Source of the DNA: Kineococcus terrestris | GTDB lineage: Bacteria > Actinomycetota > Actinomycetes > Actinomycetales > Kineococcaceae | DNA length: 64,000 nucleotides | NCBI RefSeq assembly: GCF_041020765.1 | Contig: NZ_JBEUEJ010000001.1 | Reading direction: 5' to 3' (one strand) | Program-made: the position numbers and the translations under genes | In this document: positions 23,930 to 32,116 of the stretch, piece by piece | Position numbering within the stretch: position 1 is the first letter of the stretch | Layout: the number at the start of each line of letters is the position of its first letter | The notes under the pieces: model-generated | What the model saw: the letters and a program-made list of their open reading frames with translations, nothing else | What the model was told of the DNA's origin: nothing | Database searches by the model: none

Positions 23930-25293
23930 GAGGAGACGGCGCGCAGCAGGCGCAGCGCGTCGGCGGCGTCGTCGTCGGTGGCCGGGCCGCCCAGGCCCAC
24001 GGCCCGGGGCGCGGCCGCGCCCAGCACGCGCAGCGCGCGGCGGGCGTCGCCGCCCCACACCGCCAGGTGGGTCGTGCCGGCCAGGAGCGGCGCCACGTCG
24101 TCGTCACCGGTGACGACCCGCACGCCCAGCACGGGCCCGGCGGGCGGGACGGGCGCGCGCCGGCCCAGCGGCACGAGCGTCGGCAGGACCCACCACCCGC
24201 CGGCGGGCAGGTCCCCGGGCAGCGCGGCGCGGCGCCCGCGCAGGGCGCGCGCGCGGTGGTGGACGTCGGCGGCGGGGCAGGGGCCGACGTCGGTGGCGCG
24301 GTCGAGGGGGTGCCCGACGCGCAGGGCGGCCAGGCCCTCGGTCAGCCGTTCGGTGAGCCGGTCGGCGAGCGCGGCGACGACGAGGACGCGCGAGCCGCCG
24401 GGGCGGGCGGGGGCGCTGCCGCGGACGGTGTCCAGCAGGGCGTCGGCCACGTCCTCGACGTCGGCGCCGTCGAGGACGACGTCGACGCCGGTGGCGTCGG
24501 TGCGCTCGTGCAGGGGGCGGCCCAGCTCGGCGAGGGCGACGGCCAGCTCGCGCAGCTCCTCGGCGCCGCCGTCGGCGTGGGCGGCGAGGACGTCCTCGTG
24601 GGTCAGCAGGGCCTTGTCGGCGCCGGGGGCGGTGCCGGGCACGACGCTGACCAGGTCGGCGGGCAGGCCGGCGGCGCGCACGGCCCCGGCGAGCAGCAGC
24701 GCCAGCGGGGCGGCCTCGGGGGTGGGGCGCAGGACGACGCCGAGGCCGACGCCGAGGGCCCCGGTGACGGCGGCGGCGAGCGCGGCGGGCGGGGTGCGCC
24801 AGGAGGAGCGCAGGACGACGGCGCCGCCGCGGCGGGGGCGCAGCCCGACGGCGGGCAGCTTGTCGGCCCACCCGGCGGCGGAGAAGGCGGCGTCGACGAG
24901 GCGGGCGGCGTCGGTGTGCAGGGCGGCGGCGACGGGGCGGCCGGTGACGAGGGCGCTGGTCAGGCCGACGGGCCGGGCGCGGGCCTCCAGCTCGGCGGCC
25001 AGGACGTACAGCCAGCGGGCGCGGTCCTCCTGCGCGAGCCATGCCCAGTCGCCGCGGGCGACGCGGGCGGTGGTGCTCGCGGCGACGGCGGCGGTCTGCG
25101 GGCCGGCGTCCTCGACCCGCAGCAGCGGCTCGCCGGTGGCGGGGTCGGGCACGTCGAGCAGCGCGCCGCCGGTGGCGCCGCCGTGGGAGGCGACGGTGGC
25201 GTGGCAGACCTCGGGCAGTCCCGCGTCGGAGGCGTCCTCCAGCCGGCGGTGGCGCGGGACACGCCGCACCGCTACCGGTGATGGACTCGTCAC
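23926..25293 (-). CDS. Aldehyde-dehydrogenase-family protein lacking the catalytic cysteine
   Basis: A 455-residue full-length ALDH fold. The substrate/coenzyme region has AGWADKLPAVG near residue 140, and VVPGTAPGADKALLTHEDVL lies where the NAD-binding turn normally is. The usual ELGGK strand has been replaced by a shortened ATGVDVVLDGAD, and the usual GQVC.AGSR active site reads APARPGGSRVLV, so neither catalytic Glu nor Cys is evident. GTG start with TACGCT 7 bases before it (leaderless). Coupled to the short ALDH-like gene by GTGA. Nucleoside-salvage context suggests descent from a deoxyribose-derived acetaldehyde oxidising pair; present activity is doubtful. Confidence 0.8.
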   Translation of the reverse strand: MTSPSPVAVRRVPRHRRLEDASDAGLPEVCHATVASHGGATGGALLDVPDPATGEPLLRVEDAGPQTAAVAASTTARVARGDWAWLAQEDRARWLYVLAAELEARARPVGLTSALVTGRPVAAALHTDAARLVDAAFSAAGWADKLPAVGLRPRRGGAVVLRSSWRTPPAALAAAVTGALGVGLGVVLRPTPEAAPLALLLAGAVRAAGLPADLVSVVPGTAPGADKALLTHEDVLAAHADGGAEELRELAVALAELGRPLHERTDATGVDVVLDGADVEDVADALLDTVRGSAPARPGGSRVLVVAALADRLTERLTEGLAALRVGHPLDRATDVGPCPAADVHHRARALRGRRAALPGDLPAGGWWVLPTLVPLGRRAPVPPAGPVLGVRVVTGDDDVAPLLAGTTHLAVWGGDARRALRVLGAAAPRAVGLGGPATDDDAADALRLLRAVSS

Positions 25294-25296
25294 GTT

Positions 25297-25309
25297 CAGT
25301 AGCGTACTG
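25297..25309. promoter_or_regulatory. Small palindrome over the ALDH-like promoter
   Basis: CAGTAGCGTACTG, 5-base arms around GCG. On the minus strand it contains TACGCT (25301-25306), the -10-like hexamer 7 bases before the ALDH-like GTG, so a bound protein would cover the promoter. Confidence 0.4.
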
Positions 25310-25368
25310 CCCGCTGCCAGGCCCGGACAGGTGAACGCCGCGACGGAGCGGGCTGGCAGGGTGGCCGC

Positions 25369-26928
25369 GTGCACCCCCACGGCGCCCCCGGACACCCCCA
25401 CACCCACGGGGTCCCGCTCCCGGCGGACGTCCCCGTCACCGACGGCGACGAGCGCGGCTTCGCCTGGTACGCGGGCGACCACCACATCCACACCACGTTC
25501 TCCCGCGACGCCATGTACACCGTCGACGACCAGGTGCGCCGCGGGCACGAGCACGGCCTGGACTGGATGGTCGTCACCGACCACGGCGGCCCCGACCACG
25601 CCAAGCAGTCCGTCGCGCTGCAGACCCCGCTCATCGCCGAGGCGCGCCGGCGCCACCCCGTCCTGGTGTTCCAGGGCATGGAGTGGAACATCCCCGGCGC
25701 CGAGCACGCCACGTTCATCGCCCCCGACCACGAGCGCACCCCGCAGCTGCTGCAGGAGTTCGAGCGGCGCTTCGACGGCGACGTCGTCGCCGCCGTGCAG
25801 AACCCCGGCGGCCCGCGGCTGGTCGAGCACTCCGTCGAGGGCGGTCCCGCCGCCGAGCAGCTGGGCCTGGACGCGATCGCCTGGCTCGTCGACCAGATCG
25901 CCCGCGGCACCGTCGACGAGGCGCTCGTGCTGTCCAACCACCCCATGCGCACCGGGCGCGTCTCGCCCTCGAAGGTCCGCGGCTGGCGCGACGCCGCGCC
26001 GGGGGTGTTCGTCGGCTGGGAGGGCGCGCCGGGCCACCAGGCGGCCGCGCTGCCGGCGCCGCTGGGCCGCGGCCGCGGACGCGGTCAGTACGACGAGCGC
26101 CCCGGCCGCTGGTCGTTCCCCGGCTACGACCTCGACCAGTACCGCACCTGGGGCGGTTTCGACGCCGCCACCGCCCGGATGGGCGGCCTGTGGGACTCCC
26201 TGCTCGCCGAGGGCCTGCCGTGGTGGATCACCGCGAACTCCGACAACCACTTCGACCACGGCGACACCGTGCGCGTCGGGCACCTGGACCGCGAGCACTA
26301 CGTGCGCCACGGCCACCGCGGCGAGCCCGTCGAGACGGGCGTCCCGCAGCACGGCTACGTCGACTTCGCGCCGGGCGCCTACAGCCGCACCGTCGTCGGG
26401 GCCGTGCGCCGCGACTACCGCGCGGTGATGGCCGCGCTGCGCGAAGGGCGCGTGTTCGTCGTGCACGGGGGGCTGGTGCGGGCCGTCGAGGCGCGCGTGC
26501 GGCCCGGCGGGGAAGGGCCCGGCGTCACCTTCGGCGCGCGCACCAGCGTGCGCCGCGGCGGCGACGTCGAGGTCGAACTGCTCGTCGACCCGGCCACCGA
26601 GCCGAACCCGTCCGGGCAGGTGCCGCGCTCGGCGCGCTGGGACGTGATCGTCGGGACCGTCACCGGCCGGGTGCGCGACCGCGATCTGTGGGAGGCGCCG
26701 GGCACGCGCGTCGTGGAAAGCTTCGAGGTGAGCCCGCGGGCGGTGGGCCGCCAGCGGTTCACCACGACCCTGCGCGGGGTCGCCGACCCGCTGTACGTGC
26801 GCTTCCGCGGCAGCGACGGCCGGCACGCCCGCCCCGACGGGCACCCGGAGGTCGACCGGATCGGCGACTCCGACCCCTGGGACGACCTGTGGTGCTACAC
26901 GAACCCGGTGTTCGTCGACGTCGGGTGA
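25369..26928 (+). CDS. PHP-domain (polymerase/histidinol phosphatase-like) metallohydrolase
   Basis: A 519-residue protein. The PHP motifs are clear: GDHHIHTTFSRDAM near residue 42 (HxH plus Asp), WMVVTDHGGPDHA near 65, FQGMEWNIPG near 103 and a C-terminal ANSDNHFDHGDT near 287, giving the His/Asp/Glu metal set. The N-terminal 25 residues are His/Pro-rich (HPHGAPGHPHTHG). After residue 370 a beta-rich C-terminal region has no motif I recognise. PHP proteins of this size are phosphoesterases or nucleases; the substrate is unknown. CAGGGT ends 6 bases before GTG, so the message is probably leaderless. Confidence 0.82.
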   Translation: MHPHGAPGHPHTHGVPLPADVPVTDGDERGFAWYAGDHHIHTTFSRDAMYTVDDQVRRGHEHGLDWMVVTDHGGPDHAKQSVALQTPLIAEARRRHPVLVFQGMEWNIPGAEHATFIAPDHERTPQLLQEFERRFDGDVVAAVQNPGGPRLVEHSVEGGPAAEQLGLDAIAWLVDQIARGTVDEALVLSNHPMRTGRVSPSKVRGWRDAAPGVFVGWEGAPGHQAAALPAPLGRGRGRGQYDERPGRWSFPGYDLDQYRTWGGFDAATARMGGLWDSLLAEGLPWWITANSDNHFDHGDTVRVGHLDREHYVRHGHRGEPVETGVPQHGYVDFAPGAYSRTVVGAVRRDYRAVMAALREGRVFVVHGGLVRAVEARVRPGGEGPGVTFGARTSVRRGGDVEVELLVDPATEPNPSGQVPRSARWDVIVGTVTGRVRDRDLWEAPGTRVVESFEVSPRAVGRQRFTTTLRGVADPLYVRFRGSDGRHARPDGHPEVDRIGDSDPWDDLWCYTNPVFVDVG

Positions 26929-26963
26929 GCCGTCGCCCCGGGGCGGTGGGGCAGGATCACCGC

Positions 26964-27443
26964 GTGGACACCACCCGGGCGCTCGTGCGGGCGCACGCCG
27001 CCGCCACCGCCGCCCTGACCGCCGCGGTCGTCCCCGAGCCCTTCGGCCGTCGGCGCCGCGCGGCGGGGTTCGCCGAGTACGTGCGCCACCAGCAGTACGT
27101 GCGCCACCAGCAGCGCGCGGACGCCGTGATGCGCCGGCTGGCCCCCGCGCTGTCGGTCGCCGCGGCCGGCACCGGGCTGGCCGCCGCCGCGGCGCAGCTG
27201 CGCAGCGACCCCGGGGCGTCGGCGTGGCGGACCGGCTCGGCCGTTGCCGTCGCGGCCGCCGTGGTCCTCACCGTCCGCGTGCACGTCCCGGTGAACCGGC
27301 GGCTGCGCTCGTGGTCGCCGGACGCGGAGGTCCCCGGCTGGCGCGGGCAGCGCAGCCGCTGGGAGCGGGCGCACGTCGCCCGGCGCGCCCTCGTCGTCCT
27401 CGCGGCGGCGTGCGCGGCGGTGGCCGCGGCCCGGCAGCGCTGA
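26964..27443 (+). CDS. DUF1772 (anthrone-oxygenase-like) membrane protein
   Basis: A 159-residue protein with three to four hydrophobic segments. The conserved PVNRRLRSWSPD followed by QRSRWERAHVARR near residues 112-140 is the hallmark of the DUF1772/anthrone oxygenase-like family. Residues ~37-51 contain a direct duplication YVRHQQYVRHQQ, matched by a 15-base tandem DNA repeat (TACGTGCGCCACCAG), a recent slippage. CAGGAT ends 6 bases ahead of GTG. It stands alone between the PHP gene and the LGFP-repeat gene; function unknown. Confidence 0.72.
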   Translation: MDTTRALVRAHAAATAALTAAVVPEPFGRRRRAAGFAEYVRHQQYVRHQQRADAVMRRLAPALSVAAAGTGLAAAAAQLRSDPGASAWRTGSAVAVAAAVVLTVRVHVPVNRRLRSWSPDAEVPGWRGQRSRWERAHVARRALVVLAAACAAVAAARQR

Positions 27444-27548
27444 GCGGCTGGGAGGCTGCGCGAAAACGCCTGCGCGCAACGGCCGGGAGTGGGAGCGTCC
27501 TGGCGCGGGGCGACGACGTCCCGCGGGGGTCTCCGGGGGGAGAAGCTC

Positions 27549-29030
27549 GTGCGCAAGCGTTCCGCGCTCGTCCGCGCCGCCACCGCGTCCGCCGCGTTGG
27601 GCCTGGTGCTCGCCACTGCGCCACCGGCGTCGGCTGCCGTGACGGACCTGACCCTGGCGGCCAGCTGCGTCGTCGGGCAGCCGGGGTTCGTCGCCTCGTT
27701 CACGCAGGACGGGTCGGCGACCGTCCTGCAGCGGCAGGGCGACGCGCCCGTCGCCGTCCCGGTCGACGCCCGGCCCGGCCCGGTGCGGGTCCACGTGCCC
27801 GCGGAGTCGCTGGGCAGGGCGTGGGACCTGCTCGACGGCGGCGGCCGCGTCCTGGCCACCGCGAGCGCCGCCGACCGCGGCTGCGACGGGTGGCCGTCGG
27901 CCGGTGCCTACCTCGCCTCCGGCGACGCCTCGCCCGGTGCGCCGCAGTCGCTGTCGGGCCTCGCGCAGCGGCCGTCCACCACCCCCGACGGCACGCAGGT
28001 GTTCCGCGCGGCGAACGGCTCGTTCGTGCTGCCGCCGCGGGAGGACGGGCACGTCGTGCGCGGCGCGATCCACGACCGGTGGCTGGCCGAGGGCGGTCCC
28101 GCGAGCCGCCTCGGCCTGCCCACGACCAGCGAGTTCGGCGTCACCACCCTCGACGGGTACTACACGCGCTTCCGCGGCGGCACCGTCTACTGGAGCCCCG
28201 CCGGGGGAGCGCGCGCGGTCCGCGGCGCGATCGCCCAGGGGTACGCCTCCCGCGACTTCGAGCGCGGGACCGGCCTGCCGACCAGCGAGGAGTTCGGGCC
28301 CCTGCTGCGCGGCGGGTACGGCCAGCACTTCACCCGCGGCTCGCTGTACTGGAGCCCCGGCAGCGGGGTGTGGCGCGTCCAGGGCGCGGTCCGCGACCGC
28401 TGGGCGGCTCTGGGCTGGGAGCGCTCCGTCCTCGGCTACCCCGTCAGCGACGAGCAGCCCGTGCTGCGCGGCGGCGTCGGGCGCGTGCAGCACTTCCAGG
28501 GCGGGTCGGTGTACTGGCGCGCCGAGACCGGCGCCCACCCCGTGCGCGGCGCCGTCCGCGACACCTGGGACCGGCTGGGCGGGCCGAACGGTCTCGCGGG
28601 GATGCCCGTCGGCGCGGAGTTCGGGCCCCTGGCCGGCGGCGGGTACGGGCAGCACTTCACGCAGGGGTCGGTGTACTGGAGCCCCGCCACGGGCGGGCAC
28701 TCCGTCCTGGAGACCGGTGGTGTCCGCGCCCGGTGGGCCGAGCTGGGCTGGGAGCGCGGGATCGGCTACCCGACGTCGGACACGTTCGTCGGCCTGCGGG
28801 ACCAGTGGAAGGGCCAGCACTTCGAGCGCGGCTCGCTGTACAGCCGCTCGTTCCTCGGCGACCCCGCACCGGTGTTCCTCGTGCAGGGGCTGATCCGCGA
28901 CCTGTGGGGTCAGCTGGGCTGGGAGAACGGGGAGTACGGGTACCCGACCAGCCAGGAGTACGCCGTGCCCGGGGGCCGGCGCCAGGACTTCGAGGGCGGG
29001 TCCCTCACCGCCCTGGACCTGCGGCGCTGA
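27549..29030 (+). CDS. Secreted LGFP-repeat protein
   Basis: A 493-residue exported protein. A signal peptide (VRKRSALVRAATASAALGLV, ending PPASAA) is followed by a ~100-residue domain with two cysteines (AASCVVGQ, DRGCDGW) and then six LGFP-type repeats of ~52 residues between residues ~155 and 485. Each has a G.IRDRW..LG...G.P.SEEFG block and most end in QHF..GSVYWSP. LGFP repeats occur in mycolyltransferases and other cell-wall-bound proteins, so cell-surface attachment is likely. GTG is preceded by GGGGGGAGAA. The gene ends against a palindromic repeat shared with a convergent gene. Confidence 0.88.
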   Translation: MRKRSALVRAATASAALGLVLATAPPASAAVTDLTLAASCVVGQPGFVASFTQDGSATVLQRQGDAPVAVPVDARPGPVRVHVPAESLGRAWDLLDGGGRVLATASAADRGCDGWPSAGAYLASGDASPGAPQSLSGLAQRPSTTPDGTQVFRAANGSFVLPPREDGHVVRGAIHDRWLAEGGPASRLGLPTTSEFGVTTLDGYYTRFRGGTVYWSPAGGARAVRGAIAQGYASRDFERGTGLPTSEEFGPLLRGGYGQHFTRGSLYWSPGSGVWRVQGAVRDRWAALGWERSVLGYPVSDEQPVLRGGVGRVQHFQGGSVYWRAETGAHPVRGAVRDTWDRLGGPNGLAGMPVGAEFGPLAGGGYGQHFTQGSVYWSPATGGHSVLETGGVRARWAELGWERGIGYPTSDTFVGLRDQWKGQHFERGSLYSRSFLGDPAPVFLVQGLIRDLWGQLGWENGEYGYPTSQEYAVPGGRRQDFEGGSLTALDLRR

Positions 29031-29059
29031 CCCCGCCTCCCGTCCCCCAACCCACCCCT

Positions 29060-29103
29060 CCGTGATCACGGAAGGCTGAGCGCTCAACCTTCCATGATCA
29101 CGG
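29060..29103. repeat. GTGATCACGG palindromic repeat, copy 2
   Basis: Arms CCGTGATCACGGAAGG and CCTTCCATGATCACGG pair at 15 of 16 positions; the loop contains the palindrome TGAGCGCTCA. Same layout and loop core as copy 1 at 23075. It lies between two converging genes and probably terminates both. Confidence 0.7.
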
Positions 29104-29138
29104 AGGGGGAGGGGGAGGGGGACCGAGGGGCGGAGGGG

Positions 29139-30863
29139 TCAGGCGAGGCCGGTGGCGGCGCGCACGTCGGCGCGCACGGCCTCCAGGCGCCCGGCGGCCG
29201 CGGCGCGCGCCGCGGCCAGGTCCGCGGCCCCGCCGGGCACCGGCTCGACGACCTCGCAGTACGCCTTGAGCTTCGGCTCCGTCCCGCTGGGGCGCACCAC
29301 GACGCGGGTGCCGTCGGCCGTGCGCCAGCGCACCCCGTCCGTCGGCGGCAGGCCGTCCACGCCCGCGGTGAGGTCCTCCACGCCCGTCACCGGCGAGCCG
29401 GCCAGCGACGCCGGTGGCTGCGCCCGCAGCCGCGCCATCGCCCGGCCGATGAGCGAGAGGTCGTCCACCCGCACCGTCACCGGCGCCGTGGCGTGCACGC
29501 CGTGCGCGAGCGCCAGCTCGTCCAGCACGTCGGCCAGCGCGCCGCCGGCTGCCCGGGCGCGCGCGGCCAGCCGGGCCACGACGAGCGCGGTGGAGATCCC
29601 GTCCTTGTCGCGCACCACGTCCGGGGCCACGCAGTAGCCGATGGCCTCCTCGTAGCCGAAGTCCAGGCCCGGCACGCGCGCGATCCACTTGAACCCCGTC
29701 AGGGCGGGGGAGAACGTCGCGCCGTGCGCGGCGGCGATGCGCGCCAGCAGCCCGGAGCTGACCACCGAGCACGCCAGCACGCCGCCCGGGCGGGCCAGCC
29801 GCTCGCCCAGCACCCAGCCCAGCTCGTCGCCGCTGAGCGTCCGCCACGACCCGACCGGCCCTCCGCCGGGCACCGCCACGCAGCAGCGGTCCGCGTCGGG
29901 GTCGACGGCCAGCACGAGGTCGGCGTCCACCTGCGCGGCCAGCGCCAGCGCGCGGTCCAGCGCCCCGGGCTCCTCGGGGTTGGGGAACGCGACCGTGGGG
30001 AAGTCCGGGTCGGGCTCGGACTGCTCGGCGACCTCGTGCACGTCGGTGGTCCCGCTGCGGCGCAGCGCCTCGCGCAGCACCGGCGACCCGACGCCGTGCA
30101 GGGCGGTGACGACGACGCGCGGCCCCCGGCCCCCGGCGGGCACGTCGGGCACCAGCCGCTCCCCGGCCGCGACGACGGCCGCCAGGTAGTCCTCGACGAC
30201 GTCCTCGCCCAGCACCCGCCAGCCGCCCGCCGCGCGCGGCACGTCGCGCACGTGCCGGACGGCGGCGATGCGCGCGGCGATCTCCGCGTCGGCCGGGGGG
30301 ACGATCTGCACGCCGCGGCCCTCCTCGGGCGCGACCCGCCCGCCCAGGTACACCTTGTAGCCGTTGTCCTGCGGGGGGTTGTGGCTGGCGGTGACCATGA
30401 CACCGGCGTCCGCGCCCAGGTGCCGCACCGCGAACGCCAGGACGGGCGTGGGCAGCGGCCGGGGCAGCAGCAGCACCTCGCAGCCCGCGGCGGTCAGCAC
30501 GGCCGCGGAGTCGTCGGCGAAGTCGCGCGAGCGGTGCCGGGCGTCCAGGCCCACGACCACCCGCGGCCGCTCGGCGCGCTGCACCAGCCAGGCGCCCAGC
30601 CCCGCGGCCGCGCGCTGCACCACCGCCCGGTTCATCCGGTGCTCGCCGGCGCCCAGCGCCCCGCGCAGCCCCGCGGTGCCGAACTCCAGCGGCGCGGAGA
30701 AGCGGTCCGCCAGGTCCGCGACGGCCGCCGCGTCGCCGCGCGCGGCCGCGTCCAGGACGCCCCGCAGCTCGGCGCGGTCGCGCTCGTCGGGGTCGTCGTC
30801 GATCCACGCCTCGGCGCGCCGCCGCAGGTCGTCGGGCAGGTCGCGGGCTGCTGCGGTGTCCAC
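29139..30863 (-). CDS. pmmB: Phosphomannomutase/phosphoglucomutase (PmmB-like)
   Basis: A 574-residue alpha-D-phosphohexomutase. The N-terminal EFGTAGLRGALGAG is near residue 63, the phosphoserine loop VMVTASHNPPQDNGYKVY near 155, the metal site AVDPDADRCCVAV near 315, the sugar-specificity loop FGYEEAIGYC near 400 and the phosphate-binding VVRPSGTEPKLKAY near 525. Its long form is like Rv3308 (pmmB), which lies beside purine nucleoside phosphorylase and may also serve pentose phosphates such as deoxyribose-1-phosphate. TAGGGT ends 7 bases before GTG; leaderless. Here pnp is about 20 kb away. Confidence 0.92.
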   Translation of the reverse strand: MDTAAARDLPDDLRRRAEAWIDDDPDERDRAELRGVLDAAARGDAAAVADLADRFSAPLEFGTAGLRGALGAGEHRMNRAVVQRAAAGLGAWLVQRAERPRVVVGLDARHRSRDFADDSAAVLTAAGCEVLLLPRPLPTPVLAFAVRHLGADAGVMVTASHNPPQDNGYKVYLGGRVAPEEGRGVQIVPPADAEIAARIAAVRHVRDVPRAAGGWRVLGEDVVEDYLAAVVAAGERLVPDVPAGGRGPRVVVTALHGVGSPVLREALRRSGTTDVHEVAEQSEPDPDFPTVAFPNPEEPGALDRALALAAQVDADLVLAVDPDADRCCVAVPGGGPVGSWRTLSGDELGWVLGERLARPGGVLACSVVSSGLLARIAAAHGATFSPALTGFKWIARVPGLDFGYEEAIGYCVAPDVVRDKDGISTALVVARLAARARAAGGALADVLDELALAHGVHATAPVTVRVDDLSLIGRAMARLRAQPPASLAGSPVTGVEDLTAGVDGLPPTDGVRWRTADGTRVVVRPSGTEPKLKAYCEVVEPVPGGAADLAAARAAAAGRLEAVRADVRAATGLA

Positions 30864-30870
30864 GCGCGCG

Positions 30871-30876
30871 ACCCTA
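30871..30876 (-). promoter_or_regulatory. -10 hexamer of the phosphomutase gene (leaderless)
   Basis: TAGGGT on the minus strand, 7 bases before the GTG start. Confidence 0.45.
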
Positions 30877-30921
30877 CGGCCCCCGGGCGCGGGCGGGTCG
30901 CGGCTGCTGCACCCTGGGGGC

Positions 30922-31947
30922 GTGCCTGCTGCACCCGTCCCCGTCGTCGTGCTCGCGGGCTTCCTCGGCGCGGGGAAGACCACCGTGCTCAACCAGCTGC
31001 TGCGCTCGGCCGCCGACGTGCGGCTGGGGGTCCTCGTCAACGACTTCGGGGCCGTCGGGGTGGACGCGCTGCTGGTCGCCGGGCAGGCCGGCAGCACCGT
31101 CTCGCTGGAGAACGGCTGCCTGTGCTGCTCCACCGACGACGGCAGCGTGGAGGAGCTGCTGGGGCGGCTGCTGGAGCAGGGCCGGCGCGACGGCGACGGC
31201 CTGGACGCCGTCGTCGTGGAGGCCAGCGGCGTCGCCGAGCCGGGGCAGATGGTGCGCCGGGTCCTGACCTGCGGGGTGCCGGGGGTGGAGTACGGCGGCC
31301 TGGTCGTGGTCGTCGACGCGGTCGAGTTCGAGGCGGCGCTGCTGCGGCACCCGCGCCTGGCCGACCACGTCGCGGCCGCCGACGTCGTGCTGCTGAGCAA
31401 GACCGACCTCGTCGACGGGGCGGCCGCCCGCCGGGTCGCGGCCCGCTGCCGGGAGCTGAACCGGTGGGCGCCCGTCGTGCCCGCCGCCCGCGGCCGCGTC
31501 GACCCGCGGCTGCTGTTCGACGAGCGCCCGCCCGCGCAGCGCCAGCTCGCCCTCGGCGAGGCGCTGGACGAGGACGGCGGCCACGACGACCACCTGCACG
31601 CCCTGTACGAGAGCGTGTCCTTCCGCAGCGAGGAGCCGCTGGACCCGCGGGCGCTCGTCGCCTGGCTGGACGCGCGCCCGCCCGGGGTCTTCCGGGTCAA
31701 GGGGGTGCTGCGCTTCGCCGTCCGCGGGCACGAGCAGCGGTTCGTCCTGCACACCGTCGGCGCGGCCGTCCGCTTCGAGCGGACCGCGTGGCCGGACGGT
31801 GACCCGCGGCGCAGCGAGCTGGTGCTCATCGGCGCCGGCCTGGACGCCGGGGCGCTGCTGGCGGGCCTGCGGGCCTGCGTGCACGAGGGGCCGCCGCTGG
31901 AGGACGAGCTGGCGGTGATGGGCGTCCTGCGCAGCACCGAGGACTGA
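30922..31947 (+). CDS. CobW/COG0523-family GTPase (metallochaperone)
   Basis: A 341-residue COG0523 protein. Walker A AGFLGAGKTTVLNQLL is at residues ~10-25, the metal-binding CxCC motif LENGCLCCS near 68, VVVEASGVAEPG near 98 and the guanine motif LLSKTDLVD near 158. The C-terminal CobW domain starts near residue 235, after the acidic/His stretch DEDGGHDDHLHALYE that may bind metal. Members deliver zinc, cobalt or other metals to client enzymes. The gene diverges from the phosphomutase across 58 bases. A nickel link to the urease 12 kb away is possible but unsupported. Confidence 0.88.
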   Translation: MPAAPVPVVVLAGFLGAGKTTVLNQLLRSAADVRLGVLVNDFGAVGVDALLVAGQAGSTVSLENGCLCCSTDDGSVEELLGRLLEQGRRDGDGLDAVVVEASGVAEPGQMVRRVLTCGVPGVEYGGLVVVVDAVEFEAALLRHPRLADHVAAADVVLLSKTDLVDGAAARRVAARCRELNRWAPVVPAARGRVDPRLLFDERPPAQRQLALGEALDEDGGHDDHLHALYESVSFRSEEPLDPRALVAWLDARPPGVFRVKGVLRFAVRGHEQRFVLHTVGAAVRFERTAWPDGDPRRSELVLIGAGLDAGALLAGLRACVHEGPPLEDELAVMGVLRSTED

Positions 31948-32103
31948 GCCCCGGTCTCCCGACCGGCACCCGCGCCGGCACCGATGAGTCCGGCCGCCCG
32001 CGGCGGTCCAGGAGGGCGTGGAGGACACGGCGCAGCAGCGCGAGCGGGAGCAGCGGTCGGGAATGGCGCGACAACGGGGGAGCGGAGTGTCGGTCGTCGT
32101 CCC

Positions 32104-32109
32104 TAGGGT
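32104..32109 (+). promoter_or_regulatory. -10 hexamer of the DrrA-like gene (leaderless)
   Basis: TAGGGT ends 7 bases before the ATG at 32117. Confidence 0.45.
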
Positions 32110-32116
32110 CGGGGGC

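Noticed and set aside
22141..26428. Two open frames of over 1000 codons on the plus strand opposite rsgA and the ALDH-like genes
   Set aside because: Composition is Arg/Gly/Ala-rich noise and the opposite strand has real families; the palindromic repeats would also fall inside coding sequence.
30922..31947. CobW-type GTPase as a dedicated part of the urease nickel pathway
   Set aside because: It is 12 kb away, in its own transcript, and UreG and UreE are already present; no sequence sign ties it to nickel.
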